From a virus, in the IMG/VR virus record IMGVR_UViG_3300031758_000178, positions 1 through 40,358 of that record: a stretch of DNA of 40,358 nucleotides. One strand, 5' to 3'. Position 1 is the first letter of the stretch. Every line of letters starts with the position of its first letter. This document shows, piece after piece, positions 5,913 to 11,706 of the stretch. Under the pieces are notes generated by a model, which saw nothing but the letters and a program-made list of their open reading frames with translations, ran no database searches and was not told where the DNA came from. The position numbers were made by a program, and so were the translations under genes.

Positions 5913-6197
5913 ATGGATAATAACAAACTATGGGAAGTTGAGCTATTACGCACAATCACCACTAATGAAAAAAATACCGTAAAAGTATACGGTATAATAT
6001 ATTCAAGAACAATCATTAATCCTAATACAGGACTTTATGATGATCATTGGATAGAGACACAGGTTAAGGCTTCTGATGTATTCAGAGATATAACCAGACA
6101 AGACATATTCTCATCACAGCAATTATGTTTTTACAGCACAAAGCCTGTTGATTATGTTACTGTAGAAAACGGCAAGCTTAAAACTATTAAGCTATGA
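5913..6197 (+). CDS. Hypothetical protein (94 aa)
   Basis: 94 residues with alternating strands, NTVKVYGIIYSRTIINPN and DDHWIETQVKASDVF in the middle, and VTVENGKLKTIKL at the end. The closing pattern VxxGKLKxxK resembles the end of the protein at 23403-23957 (VEIVDGKLKLK), a common tail in Bacteroidota phage proteins, but the bodies differ. No membrane or metal motif. Family not recognised. Confidence 0.6.
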   Translation: MDNNKLWEVELLRTITTNEKNTVKVYGIIYSRTIINPNTGLYDDHWIETQVKASDVFRDITRQDIFSSQQLCFYSTKPVDYVTVENGKLKTIKL

Positions 6198-6217
6198 GAA
6201 CAGTTAAAACTAAAATC

Positions 6218-6258
6218 AGGGGAGCGAATAGCTTCCCTTTTTTTTTCTAAAACTAAAA
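6218..6258 (+). promoter_or_regulatory. Terminator-promoter module 13
   Basis: An 8-bp stem (6218-6225 with 6231-6238) contains one G-T pair and a GAATA loop. T9 and CTAAAACTAAAA follow, with ATG at 6268. Confidence 0.62.
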
Positions 6259-6267
6259 CCCATAATT

Positions 6268-6582
6268 ATGAAAACAATCAAAAGAATCAATCCTGATCTA
6301 GTAACAGTGACCCTTGCTCATATGTGTGACGGCACAGATGGCCCTGCTGGCACAGCAATTATTCAACAGTTTCAACTAAATGAATATGAGCTTAGAAACT
6401 TACAGCTTGAAGTTGCTAGAGGAGAATGGCCCCATTACTATATCACTTATTCCGCAATGTGGGAAGGAGAAAAAGTTCATGGCCAAATGGAACAAACAGG
6501 TGCTCTAAGTAAGCGCATTGATATTCTATCAATTAGTAATGATATACAATTTGAACTAATCAAATTAGATCATTCTAAATAA
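6268..6582 (+). CDS. Hypothetical protein (104 aa)
   Basis: 104 residues, largest ORF of the early small-gene group. It contains CDGTDGPAGTA at about 20-30 and a Trp/Tyr-rich centre (GEWPHYYITYSAMWEGEK). No signal peptide or membrane span. Overall it looks like a compact soluble alpha/beta protein. I do not recognise the family. It is monocistronic between modules 13 and 14. Confidence 0.6.
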   Translation: MKTIKRINPDLVTVTLAHMCDGTDGPAGTAIIQQFQLNEYELRNLQLEVARGEWPHYYITYSAMWEGEKVHGQMEQTGALSKRIDILSISNDIQFELIKLDHSK

Positions 6583-6616
6583 GGGGAGCAATCCCCTTTT
6601 TTTTCTTAAATTTAAA
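6581..6616 (+). promoter_or_regulatory. Terminator-promoter module 14
   Basis: AAGGGGA (6581-6587) pairs with TCCCCTT (6592-6598) over a 4-nt loop, with T8 and CTTAAATTTAAA after it. The stem overlaps the upstream stop. ATG at 6626. Confidence 0.62.
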
Positions 6617-6625
6617 CCCATCATT

Positions 6626-6874
6626 ATGACAACAGAAATCATCAAACAAAAGGTGTCACTTATTAATGACATCAACAAGCTTAATTTACTTCTTTGTAAA
6701 AAGAGTATTAGCCCCGAAGAGTTTGACACATTGTATGATTATACAATTGAAGAACTTGAAGAGACTATTTTTACGGGTGAACAAGCCGTAAAATTAAACA
6801 ACAACCTAGATAAAATCAAAAAACTTATCTTGGAACACAGAGAAATTCGTCGAGGATTAGAGGATGGCAACTAG
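6626..6874 (+). CDS. Hypothetical helical protein (82 aa)
   Basis: 82 residues, predicted mostly helical with possible heptads (NKLNLLLCKKSISPEEFDTL, then IKKLILEHREIRRGLEDGN). No motif recognised. The end of the gene forms a GATGGC/GCCATC hairpin (6863-6879) that includes the stop codon, followed at once by an ATCCC/GGGAT hairpin. Confidence 0.58.
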   Translation: MTTEIIKQKVSLINDINKLNLLLCKKSISPEEFDTLYDYTIEELEETIFTGEQAVKLNNNLDKIKKLILEHREIRRGLEDGN

Positions 6875-6900
6875 CCATCTTCATCCCCTCGGGGATTTCT
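6863..6900 (+). terminator. Tandem hairpins at gene end
   Basis: GATGGC (6863-6868) pairs with GCCATC (6874-6879). ATCCC (6883-6887) pairs with GGGAT (6892-6896) over CTCG. There is no long T-run, so termination is likely but not typical. Confidence 0.45.
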
Positions 6901-7023
6901 TATTTAGATAAAATTCCTAGATAGTTTTACTATCATCCGCTCCTCGCGGCCCTCAAAAAATACATACTCTCGGAAACCTTCCCTTGTAACACGTGTTATT
7001 TCCCTTTTTTCTTTTAAAATTAA
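6901..7023 (+). promoter_or_regulatory. Repeated-element region and promoter motif 15
   Basis: Non-coding. GATAGT-TTT-ACTATC forms a hairpin that contains the TTTACTATCATCC motif (6926-6938). A small CCGC/GCGG hairpin follows, then AAACCTTCCCTTG (6974-6986), the palindrome AACACGTGTT, and CCC-T6-CTTTTAAAATTA (7002-7023). The two repeated elements are in the opposite order to the copies at 4781 and 7765. ATG at 7026. Confidence 0.5.
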
Positions 7024-7025
7024 TT

Positions 7026-7202
7026 ATGAATACAATTATTACTAATGAAATCATTGTGCACAACGGTAAAACCGTTAGAGCACAGCGGGTTAAATACCCA
7101 AGAACTAATCGCGAAACTATGAGAATTTGGGAAGACCCAAAATCTCCTTACGCTACCGCGATTATTGTCCTAGATAAAGGAAATACAGGATACGAATTCT
7201 AA
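7026..7202 (+). CDS. Small basic hypothetical protein (58 aa)
   Basis: I start at ATG 7026, just after the promoter motif; an upstream TTG frame at 6993 would run through the motif itself. 58 residues, basic in the middle (VRAQRVKYPRTNRETMRIW) with beta-like flanks (VLDKGNTGYEF). A small nucleic-acid-binding or host-binding role is possible but not shown. An 8-bp terminator follows. Confidence 0.58.
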   Translation: MNTIITNEIIVHNGKTVRAQRVKYPRTNRETMRIWEDPKSPYATAIIVLDKGNTGYEF

Positions 7203-7212
7203 TCCTTAAGAC

Positions 7213-7273
7213 AGATACCCGTGAAATACCGGGTATCTTTTCCTTAGATTTTTCCCTTTTTTCTTTTTAAATA
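7213..7273 (+). promoter_or_regulatory. Terminator plus promoter motif 16
   Basis: AGATACCC (7213-7220) pairs with GGGTATCT (7231-7238), followed by a short T-run. The motif CCC-T6-CTTTTTAAATA is separate, at 7254-7273, which shows that hairpin and motif can be uncoupled. ATG at 7310. Confidence 0.6.
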
Positions 7274-7309
7274 TTTATTAATTCCGTAACCCCTAAATCC
7301 CTATATCCT

Positions 7310-7696
7310 ATGTTGCAAGCAACTTACATCCGTCAGTACAGAAAACCAGGTTCTACAAAGACAACCTTTGTGTACAAAGTCGAATCTTCAAGTCCTGAAG
7401 ATTTAGCAGCCTTCGAAGCTGCGCAAGGCTCCTTCCATCGTGTTGATCCAAAGACAGGTACACCTGTTTGGTTCACCACTAGATTTGTAGGAGAAACCGC
7501 AGAGCTCATCGTCACCGATAATAACAAAGTTATCGCTGATATGTCCGAGTTTGAGAAAGCTCGTTCACTTGCTGAGCAATTCGGTGGAAACTTCGGTGAT
7601 ACCCTAGCCAACAAACTTGCCAGCAAGTTAGTTGAGCCATCCGCATCACCTAAGACCACACAAGATTCTAAGTCTGATACCATAGCAGACCTATAA
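7310..7696 (+). CDS. Conserved phage protein, paralogue A (ssDNA-binding-like?)
   Basis: 128 residues. Core: VDPKTGTPVWFTTRFVG (about 46-62), then VTDNNKVIADMSEFEKA and FGGNFGDTLANKLASKL, a polar linker, and the C-terminal end DTIADL. The gene at 8609-8986 encodes the same order of motifs (RVDPKTGETLWFTTRFVG, ADMSEFDK, YGGNLGDHLAK, ending IGDL), so these are paralogues. A compact beta domain, flexible linker and short acidic tip is the layout of small SSB-like proteins, but that role is only a suggestion. Its codons use more C-ending choices than the paralogue's. Confidence 0.7.
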   Translation: MLQATYIRQYRKPGSTKTTFVYKVESSSPEDLAAFEAAQGSFHRVDPKTGTPVWFTTRFVGETAELIVTDNNKVIADMSEFEKARSLAEQFGGNFGDTLANKLASKLVEPSASPKTTQDSKSDTIADL

Positions 7697-7705
7697 TCCC
7701 AACAA

Positions 7706-7735
7706 GAGAGCCCCTGAGAAGGGGCTTTCTTTTTT
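7706..7735 (+). terminator. Intrinsic terminator
   Basis: AGCCCC (7709-7714) pairs with GGGGCT (7721-7726), and a T-rich tract follows. No promoter motif is attached, unlike most others in this zone. Confidence 0.75.
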
Positions 7736-7760
7736 CAAAAGCCCATCGCACAAGATTTAG

Positions 7761-7870
7761 ACAAAAAACCTTCCCTCCCAAAGCTCGAAACAAAGACCGA
7801 TGAAACCTTTTTACTATCATCCTCCTTCTCGGTTCCAGACACACTCCCTCTCAAAAAAAAGTTTTATCTT
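7761..7870 (+). promoter_or_regulatory. Composite repeated element, second copy
   Basis: AAAACCTTCCCT (7765-7776), then TTTACTATCATCC (7810-7822) followed by CTCGGTT and ACACACTC-like bases. The same elements occur in the same order and similar spacing at 4781-4860. It ends in an A-run and TTTTATCTTCGTAACC rather than the CCC-T(n) motif. No ORF. ATG of the basic protein at 7891. Confidence 0.45.
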
Positions 7871-7890
7871 CGTAACCTAATTGTTCTACT

Positions 7891-8187
7891 ATGAATAAGT
7901 CAAAAAGAAACTCTCTCGCAGGTAAATCTACCGGAAAAAGTAAATCAGCTAAATACTTTGCTTCTAATCCTGAAGCTCGTGCTAAGAAAAATGAGTATAA
8001 TACTAAATACCACGCGACAGAAGAAAGAAAAAACTATCGCGAAGAGCTTAACAAAGTTAACCGGGCCAAGAAACTATATAAGGACGGTAAAGATCTTGGA
8101 CATACTAAGGACGGTAAACTCAAACAAGAATCCCGCTCAAGTAATCGCGCACGTAACGGAAAAGGCAATAATAAGCGCTTAAAATAG
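7891..8187 (+). CDS. Conserved Lys/Arg-rich phage protein
   Basis: 98 residues, extremely basic. It contains KSAKYFASNPEARAKKNEYN (about 18-37), TKYHATEERKNYREELNK, and DGKDLGHTKDGKL near the end. I recognise this pattern (NPEARAKK...YNTKYH...DGKDxxHT) from small proteins found in many tailed phages, including cyanophages, always without assigned function. Nucleic-acid binding is inferred from charge alone. No cysteine or HNH catalytic set. It is the only gene of the zone I would expect to find widely in other phages. Confidence 0.72.
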   Translation: MNKSKRNSLAGKSTGKSKSAKYFASNPEARAKKNEYNTKYHATEERKNYREELNKVNRAKKLYKDGKDLGHTKDGKLKQESRSSNRARNGKGNNKRLK

Positions 8188-8202
8188 GAATCCAATAATC
8201 CA

Positions 8203-8378
8203 AAAACCTTCCCTTGTTTGACACTCAATAAGATAGCTCTCCCTTATTTGGTCTACACCCGAAGATATGGAGACCCTCACTCGCTTACGAATCCAACAAT
8301 GTGGTTACATAATCACTCTTTTGCCCTATGGGACTCTTTATCTAAATAAAGAATACCGTCCTGCTTAAGCTATATTTT
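8203..8378 (+). ncRNA. Structured RNA candidate
   Basis: After AAAACCTTCCCTTG (8203-8216) comes a stretch with no usable ORF. ATAGCT near 8232-8237 can pair with AGCTAT near 8367-8372, enclosing GGTCT/AGACC (about 8259-8283) and CTTTAT-CTAA-ATAAAG (about 8336-8351). The end is the promoter motif of the next unit. The helices are modest, so a leader or decayed RNA is possible. Confidence 0.35.
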
Positions 8379-8396
8379 CCCTTTTTTTCTCTAAAT
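8379..8396 (+). promoter_or_regulatory. Standalone promoter motif 17
   Basis: CCC-T7-CTCTAAAT without a terminator hairpin, placed just before an RNA candidate. Supports reading the motif as a promoter. Confidence 0.5.
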
Positions 8397-8400
8397 CATT

Positions 8401-8528
8401 ATATAAGGTATACAACTCGTAACCTTGTAGCATAATGATCATTGTACCTTACTAACCCTATGGGCCCTATGTGACTCGTAAAGCTTTGAAAGCTATGGTA
8501 GTTATGGAAGATGTTAAGTACCCTTTTT
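8401..8528 (+). ncRNA. Structured RNA candidate
   Basis: AAGGTA (8405-8410) pairs with TACCTT (near 8444-8449) around the palindrome AATGATCATT. AGCTTT-G-AAAGCT forms a hairpin near 8482-8494. GGTA...TACC runs into T7 at 8522-8528 as a terminator. It shares CCCTATGGG with the preceding RNA candidate (about 8322 and 8457). No plus-strand ORF; the minus-strand ORF here is rejected. Confidence 0.45.
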
Positions 8529-8540
8529 TTCCTTAAAGTA
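8519..8540 (+). promoter_or_regulatory. Promoter motif 18
   Basis: CCC-T7-CCTTAAAGTAATTA, at the tail of the preceding RNA. It would drive the paralogue B gene (ATG 8609) with a leader of roughly 60-65 nt, longer than usual here. Confidence 0.5.
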
Positions 8541-8608
8541 ATTATTAGATATTCAGGATATCTACCAATTAATAAATCAAAGTAATAACCCAAAAAACCC
8601 AAATCAAC

Positions 8609-8986
8609 ATGGAAATCAATTATGCCCGCACCTACAAGAGTGCAAAAGGAAACACTGTATTCGTTTACACAGTAACAGGAAATGCTACAGAGTTAGCAGA
8701 TTATGAAAGAGTACAAGGTAGCTACCACCGAGTAGACCCTAAAACAGGTGAAACTCTTTGGTTCACAACACGTTTTGTTGGTGAGTCAGGTAGCTTAATT
8801 ATCACTGATAACAATAAAGTTGTTGCTGATATGTCAGAATTTGACAAACAAGCTTCACTAGTTCAACAGTATGGTGGTAATTTAGGTGATCACTTAGCTA
8901 AGTCAGCAGCTGATAAGTTAATGACCTCTAAGTCAACAGCTAAAGCAGCAGGAACACCTGCAGGTAACAACATCGGTGACCTATAA
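8609..8986 (+). CDS. Conserved phage protein, paralogue B (ssDNA-binding-like?)
   Basis: 125 residues, paralogue of 7310-7696. Shared blocks: DPKTG, WFTTRFVGE, TDNNKV-ADMSEF, GGN-GD and a final DL. The central domain is well conserved; the N-terminal 20 residues and the linker (about 98-118, Thr/Ala-rich) differ. Codons here are more A/T-ending, so the duplication is old or one copy came from another phage. Two copies of an SSB-like or host-interacting protein flanking a basic protein and RNA genes is unusual. Exact function unknown. Confidence 0.7.
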   Translation: MEINYARTYKSAKGNTVFVYTVTGNATELADYERVQGSYHRVDPKTGETLWFTTRFVGESGSLIITDNNKVVADMSEFDKQASLVQQYGGNLGDHLAKSAADKLMTSKSTAKAAGTPAGNNIGDL

Positions 8987-9001
8987 TAGAAGATAAACAT
9001 A

Positions 9002-9045
9002 TAATCACGGAACATCTAGAACAATCTAGGTGTTCCAAGTGATTA
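9002..9045 (+). other. Long imperfect hairpin
   Basis: TAATCAC (9002-9008) pairs with GTGATTA (9039-9045), GGAACA (9009-9014) with TGTTCC (9031-9036), and CTAGA (9016-9020) with TCTAG (9025-9029). This is a near-continuous 18-bp stem, 16 bases after the stop of the preceding gene and without a T-run. An RNase III-type processing site is one explanation. Confidence 0.5.
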
Positions 9046-9076
9046 AGTTAATCTCTTACTTTAGATAACACGCGAT

Positions 9077-9157
9077 AAGTCTTTGATAATCAAGAGAGAA
9101 TGAAAGAGGGTTTAATACACCCTCACTAATTATCACTTGAGTCAAAGACTTTTTTTT
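9077..9157 (+). terminator. Large branched terminator with competing stems
   Basis: A 10-bp stem AAGTCTTTGA (9077-9086) with TCAAAGACTT (9142-9151) is followed by T7. Inside, GAGGGT (9106-9111) pairs with ACCCTC (9119-9124), and TGATAAT (9084-9090) can pair with ATTATCA (9129-9135). The last helix competes with the end of the main stem, an arrangement seen in attenuators. Confidence 0.6.
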
Positions 9158-9198
9158 CCAGTAAACTATTGTGTAACTAACTATATATCTCTATTAAT

Positions 9199-9369
9199 AT
9201 GGAAGATACTAAAAATTTAGAGTTAGGAGAGGTTAAGGGAGATGAGTTGTCTGACTCTCTCTCTGATCTAGAAGAATCGGATGAACAAGTTATAGAGAAT
9301 TATCTTGAATACCTCCGCGAGGTTAGGGACTCTCAGTATCCTCTATGGATGAGAGATCTTTATATATAA
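9199..9369 (+). CDS. Small acidic hypothetical protein (56 aa)
   Basis: 56 residues, strongly acidic: ELGEVKGDELSDSLSDLEES in the first half, then VIENYLEYLREVRDSQYPLW. ATG at 9199 about 40 bases after the branched terminator; stop at 9367-9369. The large RNA candidate begins right after it, so the two may share a transcript. The acidity and helix could indicate a DNA-mimic or RNA-partner protein, but there is no direct evidence. Confidence 0.5.
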   Translation: MEDTKNLELGEVKGDELSDSLSDLEESDEQVIENYLEYLREVRDSQYPLWMRDLYI

Positions 9370-10266
9370 GCAACCGCGGGGTATGCTTTACGTCATTGTG
9401 TTTTAAAGATATTGCCGCCTATGGCAGTGGGGGATAAGCCGGGTGACCGGTATAAAAGGTAGTGTGTTAACAAACACATGTCCTGCACTGAAGACTCTTT
9501 GGGTCCCGGTGTCCTAGTAGGCAAGTGAGTAACGGTTATGATGGAGAAATCTCTGAGTAACCACAGCATGGGCATATGCTGTTGAGTAGGAAACTACAAT
9601 AGGATAGAACTCATAGGGTAAGTGTGGAACTCTCTCACCAAAGGGGGAACTGCGTTATCCAGTATTGCGAGATCTGGTAACAGGATCTTAAGATACCGTT
9701 GATTGGTAGTCAACATCGGGTTGTCATAGTACGCATTACCCAAAAGGTAGTGAGCTATTACTTGACACCACAACCCGTCAAGTGCCATTTGTTATTAACT
9801 AAAAACTAATAATCAAAAAGCGTGTCGACTTATTGAGCTAAAGAATCTTATCTGCGTGTAATATAGCAGGTCAACGAGTACCGAAAGGAAAGTTGATAGA
9901 TAGAGAGAGTATATCTAAGGAGTTGCCGGGAGGTAATGAAGAGGCATCCACCTCACTTGGTAGAAATTAAAGTCTATGAAACTCAATAAGAAAAACTCGG
10001 GAACGAGTATAAACATTGATTCTGCTACCTACTATGGAGTAATCCCTAGTGTGTTCTAGTCTTGGTAACAAGGTGAGAATGGTAGTGTAAAAGGTCAAGA
10101 CTCAGCCTTTTAACTCCTTTGGGGGAGTATAAACTTGCTTAAGCCCAAAGCGTGGTAGAAATACCGGTGCACTGCATGAAGTTAGTAGGGTATACACCAT
10201 CCGAGTGAACCCTATAGGTTATTGAGATCAACCTAGGATATGTTGAATCATAGTAGATATATCCTA
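9370..10266 (+). ncRNA. Very large ornate structured RNA candidate
   Basis: About 0.9 kb without a credible ORF, more G-rich than its surroundings and packed with local helices. GNRA-capped examples: CCGG-GTGA-CCGG (9439-9450), GTAG-GAAA-CTAC (9586-9597), ACTCG-GGAA-CGAGT (9995-10008), CTTG-GTAA-CAAG (10061-10072). Longer pairings: CGGGTTGT 9717-9724 with ACAACCCG 9770-9777; GTTGA 9698-9702 with TCAAC 9710-9714; TAGGGT 10186-10191 with ACCCTA 10209-10214; TAGGTT 10215-10220 with AACCTA 10230-10235; GGATAT 10236-10241 with ATATCC 10259-10264. Size, phage context and GNRA density recall the ornate large RNAs GOLLD and ROOL; I cannot confirm membership by eye. No group I or II intron core is visible. 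There is no T-run terminator at the 3' end, so it may be co-transcribed with the next gene. Confidence 0.7.
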
Positions 10267-10317
10267 AATGGTCTTCTAAATAAACAAGTCAACCAACCCA
10301 CTCAAAATAATAAACCT

Positions 10318-10767
10318 ATGAACCTAGAAAAATTTGTACCAATTTACCAAAATGCAACAAGCAAAGATCTTGAAGCTATGGAACAACACCTACTTGATGC
10401 TATAAACTCACTCGTTAGTCAAGAAAATAATGACCCTGAAACTACAGAAGATATTATAGCAGATCTCAAGTTAGAGATATACTACATCCAAAGTTTGCTT
10501 CACGGTACCGTAACACCCGTATTCCCTGATGACTTTAAACAAAAAATTCATCCTGTTATACTTGGTGCTACCCAATGGGTATATATCAAAGATGGTGAAG
10601 TTCAAATAAGCATTGTTGGCGGTGGCTCAGGTCTTTATGGAGATGGAGTAAGAACCTTTGAGATGTATGACTTTAGAGAACATGATGTACAAGGTTATCT
10701 TACTGAAGATGAAATCAATGAGCATCTTAGAAACAATCCTTTCCTAAATATAGCTATGACAAAATAA
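10318..10767 (+). CDS. Hypothetical protein downstream of the large RNA
   Basis: 149 residues from ATG 10318. The in-frame ATG at 10240 lies in an RNA hairpin and gives an unlikely N-terminus, so I reject it. The N-terminal half is helical and acidic (LEAMEQHLLDAINSLV); the C-terminal half has VQISIVGGGSGLYGDGVRTF, a Gly-rich strand-loop-strand region. No catalytic motif recognised. It is the first protein encoded 3' of the ornate RNA, so it could be a partner or only a passenger on the same transcript. Confidence 0.6.
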   Translation: MNLEKFVPIYQNATSKDLEAMEQHLLDAINSLVSQENNDPETTEDIIADLKLEIYYIQSLLHGTVTPVFPDDFKQKIHPVILGATQWVYIKDGEVQISIVGGGSGLYGDGVRTFEMYDFREHDVQGYLTEDEINEHLRNNPFLNIAMTK

Positions 10768-10790
10768 GTCTAGCAAAATAATAACTTATA

Positions 10791-10813
10791 CCGGGGGAGA
10801 AAATCTCCCTCGG
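10791..10813 (+). terminator. Strong hairpin without T-run
   Basis: CCGGGGGAGA (10791-10800) pairs with TCTCCCTCGG (10804-10813), nearly perfect over a 3-nt loop. The missing T-run suggests 3'-end protection or a processing signal rather than classic termination. Confidence 0.5.
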
Positions 10814-10836
10814 ATACTAACTCAAATACCAACCCT

Positions 10837-11049
10837 ATGACAACTAACTACAAAGAAATGTTCGACAAATTTGTAATGATTTATAGAAGATCACCAATCC
10901 ATGGTGACGAGTTTGCTAACTTCTGTAAGAAAATGGAGAAAAAAAATAATAGCAAAAAAACAATTAGCAATATAGAAAGATGTTTCATAGAAGAAGAAAT
11001 TCATGAAATGGAAATAGAAGATGATTACGATAACTATCTAGGTATCTAA
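10837..11049 (+). CDS. Small charged helical protein (70 aa)
   Basis: 70 residues with a basic middle (KKMEKKNNSKKTISN) and a very acidic end (EEEIHEMEIEDDYDNYLGI). Predicted helical; no membrane or metal motif. Family not recognised. Followed by an AACAGG/CCTGTT terminator module. Confidence 0.58.
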   Translation: MTTNYKEMFDKFVMIYRRSPIHGDEFANFCKKMEKKNNSKKTISNIERCFIEEEIHEMEIEDDYDNYLGI

Positions 11050-11080
11050 AGATTTAGGGATTTTTAATACCTCTAACCGT

Positions 11081-11130
11081 AACAGGGGCCACATAACGTG
11101 TGCTCCTGTTTTTTTTTATTTTTTTCTCTA
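11081..11130 (+). promoter_or_regulatory. Terminator-promoter module 19 (variant)
   Basis: AACAGG (11081-11086) pairs with CCTGTT (11105-11110), with an inner CAC/GTG helix. A long T-tract ends in CTCTAATCC. The CCC element is absent, so promoter function is less sure. Confidence 0.5.
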
Positions 11131-11149
11131 ATCCATAATAACATATTAA

Positions 11150-11338
11150 ATGATTAAACTTAAATTTATGTGGTTAATTATTACACATGTAGTAATACCA
11201 CAAGAAAAACATGAGGATAAAATGACATATACTATTGTATCTAAAGATGGTAGTGTTATTGAATATGCCTACAAAGAAGAAGTACTAGAGTATATTAAAA
11301 CAGGTACCTTTGAGTATAATGAAGATATAACTTTCTAA
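11150..11338 (+). CDS. Small hypothetical protein (62 aa)
   Basis: 62 residues from ATG 11150; an internal ATG at 11222 (38 residues) is also possible. The N-terminal part MIKLKFMWLIITHVVI is hydrophobic and could be a signal or anchor if the longer form is made. The rest is a small beta-alpha unit (YTIVSKDGSVIEYAYKEEVLEYI). Family not recognised. Confidence 0.5.
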   Translation: MIKLKFMWLIITHVVIPQEKHEDKMTYTIVSKDGSVIEYAYKEEVLEYIKTGTFEYNEDITF

Positions 11339-11341
11339 TAA

Positions 11342-11550
11342 TATCTCAACGGACTGCTATGTATACGTTGAATAGATCTAGCGTGCTGAGATCTGGTGTG
11401 GTATGGAGCAGCTAATACCACACTATAAATTATTTTTAAATAATGCACCACAACTCACTTCCCAAGGGTGAGCAGTTGTAATGAAAACATTAATCCCTAA
11501 GCAAGGTAATATGTAGCCTTGTTACAACTGAGTGCAAAGGGGATTGTAAA
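11342..11550 (+). ncRNA. Structured RNA candidate (about 210 nt)
   Basis: No ORF. Helices in order: TCAACG 11346-11351 with CGTTGA 11366-11371; AGATCT 11374-11379 with AGATCT 11389-11394; TGTGGTAT 11397-11404 with ATACCACA 11415-11422; CTCAC 11454-11458 with GTGAG 11468-11472, extended past a bulge; AATCCC 11492-11497 with GGGATT 11540-11545, enclosing CAAGG 11502-11506 with CCTTG 11517-11521. The regular series suggests a real RNA or a long structured leader of the gene at 11569. Confidence 0.5.
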
Positions 11551-11568
11551 AAAATTAAAATAAAAACT

Positions 11569-11700
11569 ATGAAAGAATACTCTCTTTACTTCGTTGACAA
11601 TAACGGAAACCTAACCTCTAACCACGGACTCATAGTAACAGGTATCCGTGGTACCATAGGACTAGATGCTATACTATTATTCTCATTACAAATAAATTAA
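11569..11700 (+). CDS. Small hypothetical protein (43 aa)
   Basis: 43 residues, MKEYSLYFVDNNGNLTSNHG onward, ending in a hydrophobic stretch (TIGLDAILLFSLQIN). ATG 11569 follows an A-rich leader typical of this genome. The next gene starts 6 bases after the stop, so the two are probably co-translated. Family not recognised. Confidence 0.5.
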   Translation: MKEYSLYFVDNNGNLTSNHGLIVTGIRGTIGLDAILLFSLQIN

Positions 11701-11706
11701 GTAAGT

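Noticed and set aside
7333-7683. 116-codon minus-strand ORF opposite paralogue A
   Set aside because: Shadow of the conserved plus-strand gene, whose protein is supported by its paralogue.
9393-9788. Minus-strand ORFs of 60 and 64 codons inside the large RNA
   Set aside because: No ribosome-binding context, residues unlike any phage protein, and they run through conserved-looking hairpins of the RNA.
9370-10266. Group I or group II intron
   Set aside because: I could not find the P7 guanosine-binding region or domain V, and there is no interrupted gene around it.
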